The notes: generated by a model from the letters alone, not told the origin. DNA of 64,000 bases from Lucifuga dentata (GCA_014773175.1 VXCM01000903.1:1-64000), one strand, 5' to 3'. Positions 50,894-62,960 are shown, counted from the stretch's first letter. A program made the numbers and translations.

Positions 50894-53679
50894 ATGGCTG
50901 AAAGTAAAGCAGAAACGGTCACTAAACCACCTAAAGAGCTGTTAGCTCTTAACCCCAAACAGGAAGCGCAGTTCAAGAAAAAAGTACAGGAGGTGAAGAA
51001 GAATAAAGGCAAAAAGGTGAGTTAAACAGCTGCGTGTTTTACGTTATTGTTTTTACAGTTTTCACTTTCATTGAATTTTGGTTTTGTTTGTCACCTATAA
51101 AGCTGAAACAGGATGCATTTACCTTCAAAAGCGGCCTCGTTTGCTGTTTATAGGTCAGGTACAATGTGAAGATTTTCAGCAGATAAAGTGTTGTTCGGTT
51201 AAAGGACATTAAGAACATCAAAAACGGATCGTTTGACAATCCAGAGTGGAAGAATGTTCTAGAATCAAGCGAAGAGTTTTCTCGATTTAATATTTTCTTT
51301 TTTTTTTTAAACGTCTAAAATTCATCATTTTTTATAGACGTTCTTTTATTTACAAAAATTTCTAGAGTAAAGTAAAAAAAAAAATAGTTAAGAAGTTGCT
51401 AAACTCAGTAATTCACTTAAAATTTTTGTTGAAATAAAGAATTTTTTCCCCCTAGATTTTTCCCTCCAGTTTTTTTTCCAAAAAATTATCTAGAAATAGG
51501 TAGAAAATTGGTAAGCTTTTTTTCCCTTCAAAATTTATTATCAGTTAAATAATATTTCGCTCAAATCCGAAACTCTATGTGATATTCCGATGGTTTGTAT
51601 TCAATATGTAAAGTAAAAGAAAAATAATGAGGTATTCACAGGATCAATTAAATTATTTCTTCTTCTTTTAAACATCTACCGTCACTACATCTTCCGCTGG
51701 TGCGTTCAGGCTAAAGTCACCAGTTAACACGGGCAGTCGTTAGTGTTTGACACCTGTCTGCTCGGCTGCAAAGACAAAATCTCAGCATTCTGTCTTCTTT
51801 TTTTCTCTCAGGGATCCCATTTGACCCCTGGAGTGATTTATGTGGCTCACCTGCCAGTGGGACTGTTTGAGCCTCAGCTCATGGCTTATTTTGGGCAGTT
51901 TGGAAAAATTCTGAGGCTGCGGCTATCCAGGAGTAAAAAGGTAACCCGACTGAATTAACAACAAACTAAATACACAAATTGTTCACATCTGATGGCATAA
52001 ATCTTAAAATTTATCACAGTAACAAGTGCCCATTTCAGCAGGATTTAAGATGACAAAAAAAGCATATTAGCCTGGATTAGTTAAGTGACATACAGAAAAG
52101 AGGTGCAACTCTGGCTTCTTTCCATAGAAAGTCTCTCTGTGTCAAATCATAACTCTTTCTGAATTTCCACTACAACATAACTTGACTTTTGGCTTAGACT
52201 GAAAATGATCTGAGACCTTCCTGTGGTCTGAGGTCAGATAACTGAGCCTAAAGCATTGTGGTTCATTTAGCTTATCATTTGCTCTATCTGTTGGCAGTGA
52301 TAAAACCCATGTTCCAACAAAAGCATGAGGAAAGCTGTGACTTGTCATAATGAATGGAAAATCATAAAAGCATTAAATTGAATCAACTTTAAAGTAAAGG
52401 TTATTTTTATACAGATGTGCAGTAGTCAGCTATTCCCCCAAGCGTTATTTACCTTTTTCCTGTTGTTGTTTCATTGTATTTTGCAGACGGGAGGAAGTAA
52501 AGGCTATGCATTTATAGAGTTTGAATGTGATGAAGTCGCCAAAATCGTGGCAGAAACCATGAACAATTATTTGATGGGAGAGCGATTAATCAAATGTGAG
52601 TATTCTGCAGGTTCACATGATCGCCATGGTAATAAAATGTGAACTATTATTGTATTAACAGTAGATTAGATTTTATGATAGGGTTTTTTTTTGCTTTTTT
52701 TACTGACCGTTGCACTTTATAATTGGGCTACCTGTGTTTGTCTAAGATCATCAGTTTTATGTCTCACTCATTGCCTCTTGCCATTTTTCAGGTCACTTGA
52801 TGCCTCCTGAGAAGGTGCATGAGAAGCTGTTTGTTGGCACCGGGAGGCATTTTAAAAAACCTTCATATCCTGCTGTGGCACGCTACAACAAGGTTCACAC
52901 ACCAGAGCAAGTCAGCAAAATGACCAACAAGCTCCTGCGCAAAGAGTCGAAGCTCCGAAAGAGGCTTGCGGCACATGGCATTGACTACGACTTCCCAGGA
53001 TTTGTAAGTGTTTTGATTTGCAGTAGTAATACAGCTTTAAATGGCTTATTGCTGAAGAATCATATTAACCTTTGAGTGTTTTTGCATTTCCAGGCTGCCC
53101 AGGTTCCTCAGAAAAAAACGTCCTCTGATGCAGTGAATGCCTCTACGTGTAGTGATGTAAGGGTGATACAATATCCAATTTTTTTCTTCTTTTTTAATTA
53201 AATGGTATATATTTTCCTTGGGCACAGACTGAAAATGAGTCCAGGTGTACAAGTGGCCTGGGGTCAGATAACTGTGCCTATATTATTTTGGTGCATTAAG
53301 CTTATCACCTGTCTCCTCTTAGCAGTGTGATTAAACCCATGTGCCAACAGATCAAAGCGTAGAGAAAATTGTTATCTTTTCTACATTCACTCTTTGCCAG
53401 AATGTCCCTATGTGATTAATAAGTCCATCTCTTCCACATCAGGATACCACACCAGTCTGCACCCCTTCCATCCTGGAGAGGAGGAAGTCCATGGTCATCA
53501 ATGACGAGGATGCAGATGAGGAGATTGTCATTAAGATGCCAGCATCAACGTCAAAAGAGACAGAAGAAGAAGAAGAAGAAGAATGTTCCTCAGAGGAGGA
53601 AGGAGAGGATGAGGACTCAGAGGGTGAGGAGCCCTCAGAAGGAGAAGAGGATGCCACAGAGGATGCAGAGGCAGAGTGA
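50894..53679 (+). CDS. nifk: NIFK, nucleolar RRM protein that binds the Ki-67 FHA domain, complete, 6 coding exons
   Basis: NIFK is a nucleolar RNA-binding protein of pre-rRNA processing (yeast Nop15 relative) that docks on the MKI67 FHA domain in mitosis. Coding exons: 50894-51016, 51812-51940, 52487-52595, 52792-53003, 53094-53156, 53443-53679; 873 nt, 290 residues, against about 293 in human. The RRM spans about residues 48-125, with RNP2 VIYVAHL (49-55) and RNP1 KGYAFIEF (89-96), followed by [16 protein letters not shown] and a basic region. Exon 6 encodes [15 protein letters not shown] (214-228), the conserved peptide whose threonines are phosphorylated for FHA binding in human; here they would be Thr215 and Thr219. 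The last 50 residues are almost all Glu, Asp and Ser, unlike the more basic human tail. Start ATG follows GAAATGG. Introns 2 and 5 carry snoRNA-like sequences. Confidence 0.96.
52190..52322 (+). ncRNA. Candidate H/ACA-box snoRNA in nifk intron 2
   Basis: A 133-nt stretch with two hairpins, a hinge and an ACA box. Hairpin 1: lower stem GGCTTAG/CTGAGCC, internal loop ACTGAAAA and GATAA, upper stem TGATCTGAGACC/GGTCTGAGGTCA. The H box AAAGCA fits ANANNA at 52250-52255. Hairpin 2: upper stem TTATCA/TGATAA, pocket strands ending TTTAGC and AACCCA. ACA lies at 52317-52319, three bases before the inferred end. It lies on the sense strand of its host, about 165 bases before the next exon, as intronic H/ACA snoRNAs do. 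A paralogue lies in intron 5. Such RNAs guide pseudouridylation of rRNA or snRNA in dyskerin particles. I cannot name it or its target; the lower stem of hairpin 2 is imperfect here. Confidence 0.72.
53220..53352 (+). ncRNA. Candidate H/ACA-box snoRNA in nifk intron 5
   Basis: Same length and layout as the intron 2 copy. Hairpin 1: lower stem GGCACAG/CTGTGCC (7 perfect pairs), loop ACTGAAAA and GATAA, upper stem TGAGTCCAGG/CCTGGGGTCA. H box ATATTA at 53280-53285, at the same offset as in the other copy. Hairpin 2: lower stem TGGTGCA/TGTGCCA, pocket strands TTAAGC and ACCCA, upper stem around TTATCAC/GTGATTAA. ACA at 53347-53349 followed by three bases. Stem bases differ from the other copy in a compensating way while the hairpin 1 loop bases are identical, which supports a conserved RNA. 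It lies 91 bases before exon 6. Confidence 0.75.
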
Positions 53680-54063
53680 ACATCTTCACTTTGTGGACTT
53701 GGTTCTCTGGCTCTCAGAGAAAAGATGTACAGAACAACTCGACTATGAACTGTGTCCAGTGTGTCTTTTGACATGTGGAAATTACATCACAGTTTGATTG
53801 AATCTCTCAGGAAAGATTCTTCCCTAATTGTGGGTTAAAGGTAGTGAGCACCATGGATGGAGCTTTTGAAGCACCACAGGTTTTCCTGGGTTGACCAACT
53901 TTTTTGTTAGTGGTGATTTTCCAGTTCAGGCTCGGACCAGGCTGCGACTTTCACCGAGCAAGCCAGCATGTTGATGTTAAACATGCTGCTGTCCCTGTTT
54001 AACATGATTATCTGCTCATCTTAATGCTTTGTCAAATTTGTATGTATAATATAATCTTTAAAA

Positions 54064-54069
54064 ATAAAT
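54064..54069 (+). terminator. nifk: Candidate poly(A) signal of nifk
   Basis: AATAAA about 385 bases past the nifk stop codon; the next stretch is AT-rich without coding signs. Confidence 0.5.
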
Positions 54070-54800
54070 GATGTAAGGATACAGTCTTTAGTAATCCTTT
54101 AATTTCACTGAATTTTTGATTTTACAGGATAAATAACTTATATTGTGTAATTATATATTAGTTTTATTCAGGGAGAAGTATTTAGCCTTAAAGTAAACTA
54201 TTTGGAAGTAGGAGGGAAATGTGCGTAAGCATCTTTGGGCAAGGTGGTGAATAACTCCATTGGTGGAACTGACAATGTATTTGGGTGGTTCAATACATTC
54301 AAAAGCATAGCTTTATTGAATACCAGTACATAGTTTGACAAATGCATATACTTGACCATTTTAAATATGGAGACAAAATAATACCTATACAATTAGGTTC
54401 ATTCTAAGGTACATGTTAATGTGGCTTTTGCCATTCTTCATGAGTGCAAATATGAATTTCTAAGATGAATGTAGTGACCTTGGGGGCAAGGGAACTTATA
54501 AAATTTGCAATTATGAATATAACATTTTGGAATTCAAGTTGATTTGAAAACAAATACTCATGCTGGAAATATAAAACTATAAAGATAAAATTATATCCTA
54601 AGTTCATTTGTGTTTGATCCGTTAATGAAACTAAAATTTAATATTTTTTGTTGCCATAAAATCTGATTGTTAAAGACATTATTATATCGTTGCTTTTGCA
54701 AAAGAATCACAGACCCAGTCTGTCCAGTAGGTGGCGCAAGATGTTCAGTAATACGCCAGGTTCTCTCATTGCCATGCGACAGTTTCCTAAGTGCCAACAT
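54070..54800. other. Intergenic, nifk to clasp1
   Basis: AT-rich spacer; no gene, RNA or clear repeat recognised. Confidence 0.5.
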
Positions 54801-54815
54801 CATCCCTGTCTTCAC

Positions 54816-54827
54816 TGCGCATGCGTA
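54816..54827. promoter_or_regulatory. clasp1: NRF1-type site in the presumed clasp1 promoter
   Basis: TGCGCATGCGTA is a near-perfect match to the palindromic NRF1 motif TGCGCATGCGCA, common in CpG-type vertebrate promoters. A plausible non-coding first exon follows, ending at 54970 before GTGAGT. The promoter assignment is inferred. Confidence 0.5.
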
Positions 54828-54839
54828 TGGCGATCCCAT

Positions 54840-54970
54840 TCTTGTCCCGCAGGCAGCATTCCGGGTGGAGAGAAAGAAAGAGAAAGGAGCCTTTATGCCG
54901 TAAGCTGTATATTCATAAAGCAAACCTGAGTTGTACGTCTGAACAAACTGCAGCGTTTAAATAGGAAATG
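54840..54970 (+). other. clasp1: Presumed non-coding first exon of clasp1
   Basis: Located just after the NRF1-type site and ending AGGAAATG|GTGAGT, a good donor. The matching acceptor would be CCTCTAG ending at 56341, which opens the exon holding the clasp1 ATG. The start is not defined, and the exon pair is inferred from splice signals only. Confidence 0.35.
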
Positions 54971-56844
54971 GTGAGTAGAAACATGAATTATTTTATTAAA
55001 CCTCCTGGCCTCTTTGTCACATTTTCTTCTCTTTGTGCTGCCTGTGGACTGACGTTTCAATGAAAGGAAGGGCTTTGCTAGGGGCTAGCTTAGCCATTAT
55101 TTACACATATTTACTCTGTCTGCTGCTGTGGAAAGGTGGAAAGATTAAACAGCCACTTTAGAGAGGAAAAAGAAAAATGGTGTATCGTGGCGATATGACT
55201 AAAACACCGGGAAAGTTTTTTTTTTTTTCCTTTTTTTTCTGTTCACAATACGAGTATGCAGAAGCTGTCAAAGCAGATCTGTGCTAGCTGGAGCTCAGCT
55301 AACGTTACACAAAAGCAAGTGTGTGTGTGTGTGTGTGTGTGTCAGTCTGCCGAAAGAGATACCAAGCAGATCCAGCTGACAGGGATGAGTGGCTTGTCAA
55401 AAGGTGGGAGTAGGCCTGGTGTGCCTGAGTGAGGTTTGCTAATAAGAATAATGCTATATTAACATGACACATAATATATATTGCTAAGTTATGTCATCAA
55501 TATTATTGTTGCATTTCCGTTGTTATTATTACATTAGTAAACACCATGATTATAACAGATTTAATACACCTACAACATTTATTGCACTATTGCAGCTCCT
55601 TTTGCATTTAGTTTTGTGTCAGAACAATGCATGAAATACAAAAAAGTAAGTAACAGCAATTATTTTTAATTTGATGGCACTGAAACTATGATAGTCCAAT
55701 GAATTGGACATATTTACTTCAATACAGACAGAAACAAAGGCTTCCATCTCATACATGTTGCATAGGCATTTGTCTATGGCAGCTTATGTTGTCACACAAA
55801 AAGCCTGAGGTTATTTGAAAGGAAGAAGTGCCACCAGCATGGATTCAAGCTGAAAGGAGAGCAAAGAAACACTGCGGCAACGTCCTTGTGCCTTATTCGT
55901 TGGGAGTTCCTACTAAAGCTAAACCCCCCTCAGCACTTGTGTTTCCATGGCAGTGGGTTGCGGGGCTGAACATTTGAAGTTGTCAGGGTGGGGGCATTCA
56001 TTTGCATCTGTCATATCATTCCTTTTTGGTTTCCTAGATGCAAAAGTGTTGTCTAAGAAGTACTGACATAGCTCTCCATTCTGCTTAGAAGTGTGTTGCT
56101 TGGCAAGTTTAACTTACTCAACACTGGTAGTAAGTACTCTGAACTGCTGGGAGATTCACTTATAACACTGTCCTGTCATTATATTTCAAAAATGGTTAAT
56201 TTATTCCAGAGTAAAGAATGGTAAGGAATCATTTCTGAAAGCAAGTCAGTCTTTAATGGACATTTCCACATGAAGTATTTGAAGGGATTTGATAATGAAT
56301 TGACTCTGATGTATTGTCCGCCGTCCGTTTTGCTCCTCTAGGACTCTCCAGGGCAGATACCGCAGAAAGACACGGAGCTGTGAGCGAGCCGTCTTCAATT
56401 CTCTGCTTTTGCTGCCTTGCCTGCTGCTCTCGAAGCCACCACCTCTACCCCTGCTGTAGTGGTTTGGCTCGTACCCTTCTAAGAGAAGAAGAGAAGAAAT
56501 ACACAAAAGGGAGGGAGTAGTAAACTTTCACCAGCTGCTTTCCAGACACACGCATGCTGCATTGCTGCCATTCCCCAGGCCCTACTCCATCTATCCCTAG
56601 GGCACTGCTACTAGCTTACTAGCTAGTAGCTAGTTAGTTGGCACAAGTAGAAGACCTGCCCTTGGGGATAAAAATACAGGCACACTGTATAGCTCACTTA
56701 GCCTTTTTTCACCCTTTTCGGGGTTACCCGCCTACATACAAGCCAAGTGGAGCTCACTTTGGAGGATTGCTAATAGCGGTCACTCAATCATTCAGTCAGG
56801 CAGACTGAAGAAGGTGGAGGTAGTGGATTTCTGAGGCCAGGATG

Positions 56845-57039
56845 ATGGAGCCCAGCATGGAGAACTGCCTGGCCCAGGTCCTGCAAAAGGATGTGGGTCG
56901 TCGGTTGCAGGTGGGCCAGGAGATCATCGATTACATCTCGGACAAGGAGAAGTCTCATGACCTTGAGCAGGATCAGACAGCGCTGGACAAGATGATCGAT
57001 GGCATCGCCACCTCCTGGGTCAACTCTAGCAACTTCAAG
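56845..57039 (+). CDS. clasp1: CLASP1, first coding exon only (partial gene)
   Basis: CLASP1 is a microtubule plus-end tracking protein that promotes rescue and stabilises microtubules at kinetochores and the cell cortex. The exon encodes 65 residues, beginning MEPSMENCLAQVLQKDVGRR and ending WVNSSNFK before GTAAGG in phase 0; this is the start of the first TOG domain of vertebrate CLASP1. An in-frame ATG also lies 3 bases upstream (56842); the second ATG matches the mammalian start MEPRMESCLAQ and is preferred. The presumed exon begins at 56342, giving a 5' leader of about 500 bases. The next coding exon (expected to begin with a VVLLGMD-like sequence) is not in the window, so intron 1 exceeds 6.9 kb. 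In human NIFK and CLASP1 are likewise neighbours. Confidence 0.93.
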
Positions 57040-58204
57040 GTAAGGTTCTGTAATAAGAAAGGAAATAGTGGGGATTATGGGACAGTGGGCATGGGTAGCT
57101 TTCCAAAATCACTCACATTTTAGCTTGATGATTCACCATTTGGACTCAGCTCTGCAATCACACTGTTTTGTCAAGGGCAGATTTCCTGTGTTCCTGACTG
57201 ATTTGCTGTGCAGCAAGGCAAAATGGTCTCAGGCAGGTGAAGGCATATAACATGGTTGTTTTTATTCATCGTAGTGCTTTGGAGTTACCTATGAAAGTTT
57301 TTGTCTGACGATGAAATACAATCACATCAGCGGCTAGCCCAAACACAGGTTATTTTCTTTTCTGCAAGGATGAGAACATATTGTTTACAGAGACTCTGAT
57401 TTCATGTTGGGATCTGATGCATTTGTTTCATGTGGGCCTGAAATTTCAGAGATCTCTATCTGAACAAAGCCAAGCCTGCCCAAGATGCCCTACATAGCTC
57501 AGTGAGGACTGGAACTTTTGGTTGTGTTTTTCTTTTTTTTTTTTTTTTTTCTTTTTTTTGGCAGTCTCTCTTTAATGCCTCTGCAGTCTTTGTGCTGTGA
57601 TGCTATGCTTTATTTATGACCTGCATGGTGGTTTGGTTGGCTACTCTTCAGTAGGTGTGCTGGACCATTGCGATTTTGTTCTCAAATGAAGTGATCTCAC
57701 TTCATTTCCATCTTGGCATTGGTCAAAGTGGAAATTTAGCTCATTTGGTCAATGAAGATTGACCCCACTGGCTGTGGTTACACGTGGAAAACTTAACATG
57801 ATCATCTTTATTGACTGTACATTTAATCGAGGTGGGGATATATCTTGGTTGGATTTGGTTGAGGCAGAGCAACGCTGCCCTCATGTGTGACCACAATCCA
57901 CGCTCCAAGGTGCAGCAAAGACCCTCACAATTTAAGACCGCCCACATCAAAATTAGAATGCCTCGTTCTAGACCAGCTCAGTAGCGTGAGGGTGTGCAAA
58001 CCCTCATACATCAGGATGGTGACATGGCTGCATAATGATGCTATCCACATCCAGATTTTGAGAAAACTCATCGGGCATTACACATTTGCAAATTTGGTTG
58101 TGTTTCTAGCAAGGCCAAGAGTGGCAGCAGCCCATTGAACATGCCTGGACGCACACTGTAGCTGATCTCTGCACAACTAATGTGGAAACTATTTAGTTTG
58201 GGGN

Positions 58205-58240
<36 letters not shown>

Positions 58241-58321
58241 TTCATTCTCCATAAACGGTTTAGGGCAATGCCTGTAACAGTAAGTGTGTGTTAAAGGACA
58301 AAATATTACCGCCTTTAAGGT

Positions 58322-59709
58322 CTCCTAATTAGGGGTCGACCGATTATCTGCCTGGCCGATTATCGGATCCAATATTCATAATTTTTCCGATTATCGGTAT
58401 CGTTATTTTATCTGCTTGATTGCCGATTAAATAAATAATTAAAAAAATACGCTGCTTTGGCTCTGATGCAACTGCCTGAAAGGTTGCTGCTTGCAGTCTG
58501 GTTCAGTATCCCGCCTGCAGCGTTATCTGATTGGTCATATGTCAGGAGGAAATAGCCAATCATCACTGTGCTTCATATTTGTGAGAGAGACCTGCGAAAG
58601 AGGAACGCTGAGCAAGCGAGAGGCTGTCTGAAGTTACAATAAATATCACAATCATTATGATGTATTTCTATAATGATAATACCCAGTTTCATTTTTTGGG
58701 AGGCGGGGGAGGCTTCAGGATTCCTGAAGTTTTCCATGCATTGTGCAAGACTTCATCTCAAGCTGCACGCACGTGAAGTTCCCAGCTGAGCCCCCAGCTG
58801 AAGCTCGGAGCTCTTAGTTGAAGCTTAGAGCTCTTAGTTGAAGCTCAGAGCTCTTAGCTGAAATTTGGAGCTCTTAGCTGAAATTCGTAGCTCTTAGTTG
58901 AAGCTCGGAGCTGAGCCGGGAGTCTGTGTGCAGAGAAACGGGAGTTGGGAGCCCCACGCTTGCGGCGCAGTCCCGGACTAGTTTTAGTTTAAGAGGAGAC
59001 ACAATGGTTTTTGCACATTCACAGCGTCAGTGTACTATATGTTTTGTATGTTCAGAAATTACCATTTTCTTTTTTGCTTCAAATTTTTCTTACGTTTCTT
59101 TCAATCAGGATAATTAATCACTGTTCATTTCTGCTGACTAGACTGTTTTTTAGATAATAAACCCAAATTTTGGCTATCTATAAGTTTAAGTAAGCATCCT
59201 TTAAATTCTGCTGAATTGTCTAAACACAGGCTGATATAATGTCTAGATAAGTTAAACCAACAATTTCATTATGTTGATATGTTGATGTTTATGGAGCTTT
59301 TTTGCTTATTATATTGTTGTTTAATTTGGAAAATATATATTTGTTAATTGCTTTGATGCTTGAATAAGTTTTACTGCTTTTGTATTTGCTTTATTTATTC
59401 ATTTGTGCAGGAAAAAGAAAACCTTTGGGGAGCTAGTTAGTTAATTATTTTTATCTATTTAAAATTTCAGTTCAGTTTCTAAGAACTGCTGCTCGGAGCT
59501 CACTGCACTTTATTTTTCAAAATGTTAAAAAAATATATATTTAAAGGAAGTTTTGTGTTGGAGTTTGTGTGACTGTAAATTTTGACACTAAAAGTTTAAT
59601 TTGTATTGCAGATGCATATCGGCTCCAAATATTGGTTATCGGTCTCCTTGATTACCAATAATCAGTATCGGCCCTGAAAAAAACACATCAGTCGACCTCT
59701 ACTCCTAAC
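58322..59709. mobile_element. Non-autonomous hAT-like element with 8-bp target duplication
   Basis: The element proper is 58330-59701. It begins TAGGGGTCGACCGATTATC and ends GATCAGTCGACCTCTA-like (terminal inverted repeat TAGRGGTCGACYGAT). It is flanked by CTCCTAAT on the left and CTCCTAAC on the right, an 8-bp duplication with one mismatch, as made by hAT transposases. Subterminal CCGATTATCGG motifs repeat on both sides. The interior has no transposase frame and carries a 20-bp minisatellite. The target duplications are included in the span. Confidence 0.75.
58808..58907. repeat. 20-bp minisatellite, five units, inside the hAT-like element
   Basis: Unit GAGCTCTTAGTTGAAGCTCG repeated five times with a few substitutions, starting at 58808, 58828, 58848, 58868 and 58888, with partial units on either side. 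Confidence 0.85.
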
Positions 59710-61261
59710 TTAAAGTTTAATGTAGCATCAGTTATCGGAACACCCTTTGCGTTTAGATGACAAAGATTAGATTGTTGTATGGGTTAGATCAGAGGAAAGC
59801 TCTGCACGTCTGACTAAATGAAACTCAAACTAAAAGTCTCCATGTGTGGTAGATGGACCTCCTCTCTTTGCAGTTGTCTTTTTCCGGGGTGATCTCCTCC
59901 TGTATCCATTCATCTGAGGGCGTGTCGAGTCAGCAGGCGTTTCCCGGCTCTAATTTTAGCTGCTACATCGTCTCTAAACAAGTCTGCATATGCCTAATGA
60001 TTGACTAATTGCAGAGGCGTGTTGTGGTTGATGAAGCATCAGTTGTCCAAAAGAAAATATCGAGTGAAGAGTGATATTTGACAGGAGCACACTGAGAGTC
60101 CTTCTTAGGGTTTTTTGCTGTTAATCCGCACTCTGTAGATAAGATTAGATTCAGTCTCATAGTTATCTGTATTTGTTTGTGTGTCTGCTTGTGTGCAGAT
60201 CACGTATGTGTCTATGTAATTGGTGGTTGATCTGGTACTGGGTTGTGCAGTGACTCCGCCTACTTCAAGGTTTATCTTGCTTCTGTGTATCAGGAGTACT
60301 TGGGATCAAATTCATACCCTGTTTAAGTCACACGCCCCTTTTTATTTTATTTGAATTACATCTCAGTGACATTTTATTCATTTAACTCATCACGATAAAC
60401 CAAAGAAAAGTGAGCGAACACTAAAAAAAACTTCCATTCACAAATTTCTGTGATATATTGCAACCAACAACTTCATATCCTATTGTAAAGGTTATAGGTC
60501 CCTGAGAATAGATTCAACAAAATGCTGAATGATGAAGAGTTGTTAGATAATTAAGTCAGCATTGTCCTTTAACTTGAATCATTATCTTTTGGTGACAATT
60601 CAGCAACGGCCAACTCCAACAAAAGCAAAACCACTCGCATGTACTAATCGTTGCAACCAGAAAATTCAGGCTTCCTCTCATTTTACATTCATGTTTATTC
60701 TTTTAAACAGAACAAGATTAGCTTTTCACAAGAGCTTAGTTATTCAGTCTTAAGGAACATTTGCAGTGAAAATACCACGAGACAGAACATATGGTATTTA
60801 ATGGTCTCTACTGAAGCCACTACTCAAAATTAAGGTACTTTGGGTGGATTTGTGGGATTGCTAACCCAGTGAGGATTAACAATGACAGATCTAGATGTTT
60901 AATTCACAAAAGAGTTACAGGAACATAACAACAAACGTTAAATCAAGGTTCGATTTAATATCTCAGCCTCTTCAACCTGCTGTTTTCACCAATCTCCTGC
61001 TTCTGAGACCAGTTAGAGGCTTGTCTGTAACCATCCATCTCCTCTTCCTGACGTAATTTTAGTCTCAGCCATTGCTGTTCACAGCTGAACTGACTAACTC
61101 AATGAGTCCTGACAGGACCAGATCTCATTTTGACAAGCTTTGAAGTCATTGCTCTGACAACCTGGTGCCACCTGTGCTGCTGCTGCTCAGCCACATCTGA
61201 GTAGTGAATCTCACAGAATACAGAGAGGAGCATCACTGCTGTAGATTTGTCTGAGGGGATG

Positions 61262-61575
61262 TTGTCCCCTGAACCACAACTGTCTCCGGATTTTGAGCAA
61301 ATCATACTTTTCATAGGTATTATTTGTATTGTCTGTGAGACATTGCTGCAATGCAACGAGTCAAAATTCGCCTGTTTCTCCACTGCAAGCAGCACTACGA
61401 ACGTCCGACTGCTCCACTGTGTGCTCTGTGTGAATGTCTACTCTGCTTTGGTTTGGTCCAATCACATTCAGCGTCCCGTCATGTCCATGACAACGGAGAG
61501 TTGACAGTGCAGATTGAGAGTTGACAGCACAGCAGTTAGCTTGACTCGGGGTCTGATTGGCCATCGGGAGAGGCG
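61262..61575. repeat. Dispersed repeat of unknown family, copy 2 (related to 36000-36430)
   Basis: Ordered shared blocks with the gk-intron copy, including GTCTACTCTGCTTTGGTTTG and GAGAGTTGACAGCACAGCAG. No coding frame; the ends are not defined. Confidence 0.65.
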
Positions 61576-62960
61576 GGACACCCCGCCCCCCCAGACACAA
61601 TCCAACTCTGGCTTGACTGACCTTAATAATGGACCTTTGTCTTATTGAAAATGTTCTTTGTGGACCTTTGTGATTTGTATTTGAGTACCCTGTCTCAGTG
61701 CTTTTACACCAAAAAAGTTCTGAAGGTGCCATCTAGCAAACCAGCCTGCATTTTCACTAATTTGTAGCGGAACCATTGAAAGCAGCATTGGAAGAACCAA
61801 CAGAAGTTTAAAAAAGAAAAACAAAAAAAACAGCAATTGATCATTGAAAACAAGCAAGATGGCGGACCGCCTTGTTTACCTGCAAGCTTTTATGATCTAA
61901 TTGAAGGTATTTATTTCAGTCCAACAGAGGTATACACACAGACACACACACATTTCCTTTGCTGAAGAAGAATAATACACGCCCACTTATGATGTTGTCA
62001 CAACTCCCACTTCAAGCTATTTTCTCGTTTCAAAAGGGAACCAGGTGTTTTGCTTCCAAACCAATTTATTTTTGCTTCATACAGTTCCAGAATTTAACCC
62101 GTGTCTCATTGGTGGAAATGCCTGATCTTTAACACCGCTGATTACCGGTAGATTTCACCAGAACATCTAGTCTGCCGGCTCACTTCTCTTTCTGCCAGAG
62201 AACCAGGCCTGTGTTCAATTTCTCTCTTCCTTTAAGATCCACAGACACCCTGGGAAAGCAGCAGAGCCACCCTGTGTCTTCTGCGCTGTGATGGGTGTCG
62301 CCTGGGATTTCTTCATCCCAGCGCTAAGTGTTTGTGAAATGTGTCTAAGCTGGTGTTTCTCAGACCTATAAGGCTGGGCGCTGGCGCTGTCTCTGAGGAG
62401 CCATTAAGTGATCCTTTGGTCTGTTCTCTATGTTTGTCTCTGCTTCTTGCTACCAATTCCTGTAAATGGATGTTTGTGTTTATGGATGGCTATTTTCTTT
62501 GTCTTTTTAAGACCAAAAATTTGGAGAATCCCAGGTGTTTGCATGTCTCAACAGGATGTCGAACAACAAATGGCGTGGCGTCTTTAGAATATAATTCTCA
62601 TAAAGCCATTTTGCTCTGTTGGTACATTCTGGCCTCTCGGTGATTTTTTTTTTTTTTTTTTTTGTTCTTTCCCTCTTCTTTTTCTTCTTTCATATGCAAA
62701 AGTTTCTAAGCAACATAGATATAAAAGCCTGCAGGCACTTATGCTGAAATGAGTTTGGCTCTGAATGAGGCCGGCTGCCTTCCCGTCTCGCTCTGTCTGT
62801 GTCTGTCTTTCTGTGCCTCATGGGCTTACTTAATCAATAAAACTTCTCATTCATTTACTGCATGAAGACATCATGAAGGGGTGTGCATGTGCGCATGTGT
62901 GCATGTGTTGGAGAAGCCAGTTTCTTTGAATGACAGCAGAAAAACTATACACAAGGCTTT

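Noticed and set aside
53439..53774. Minus-strand Ser-rich frame of 111 residues
   Set aside because: Shadow of the acidic nifk exon 6.
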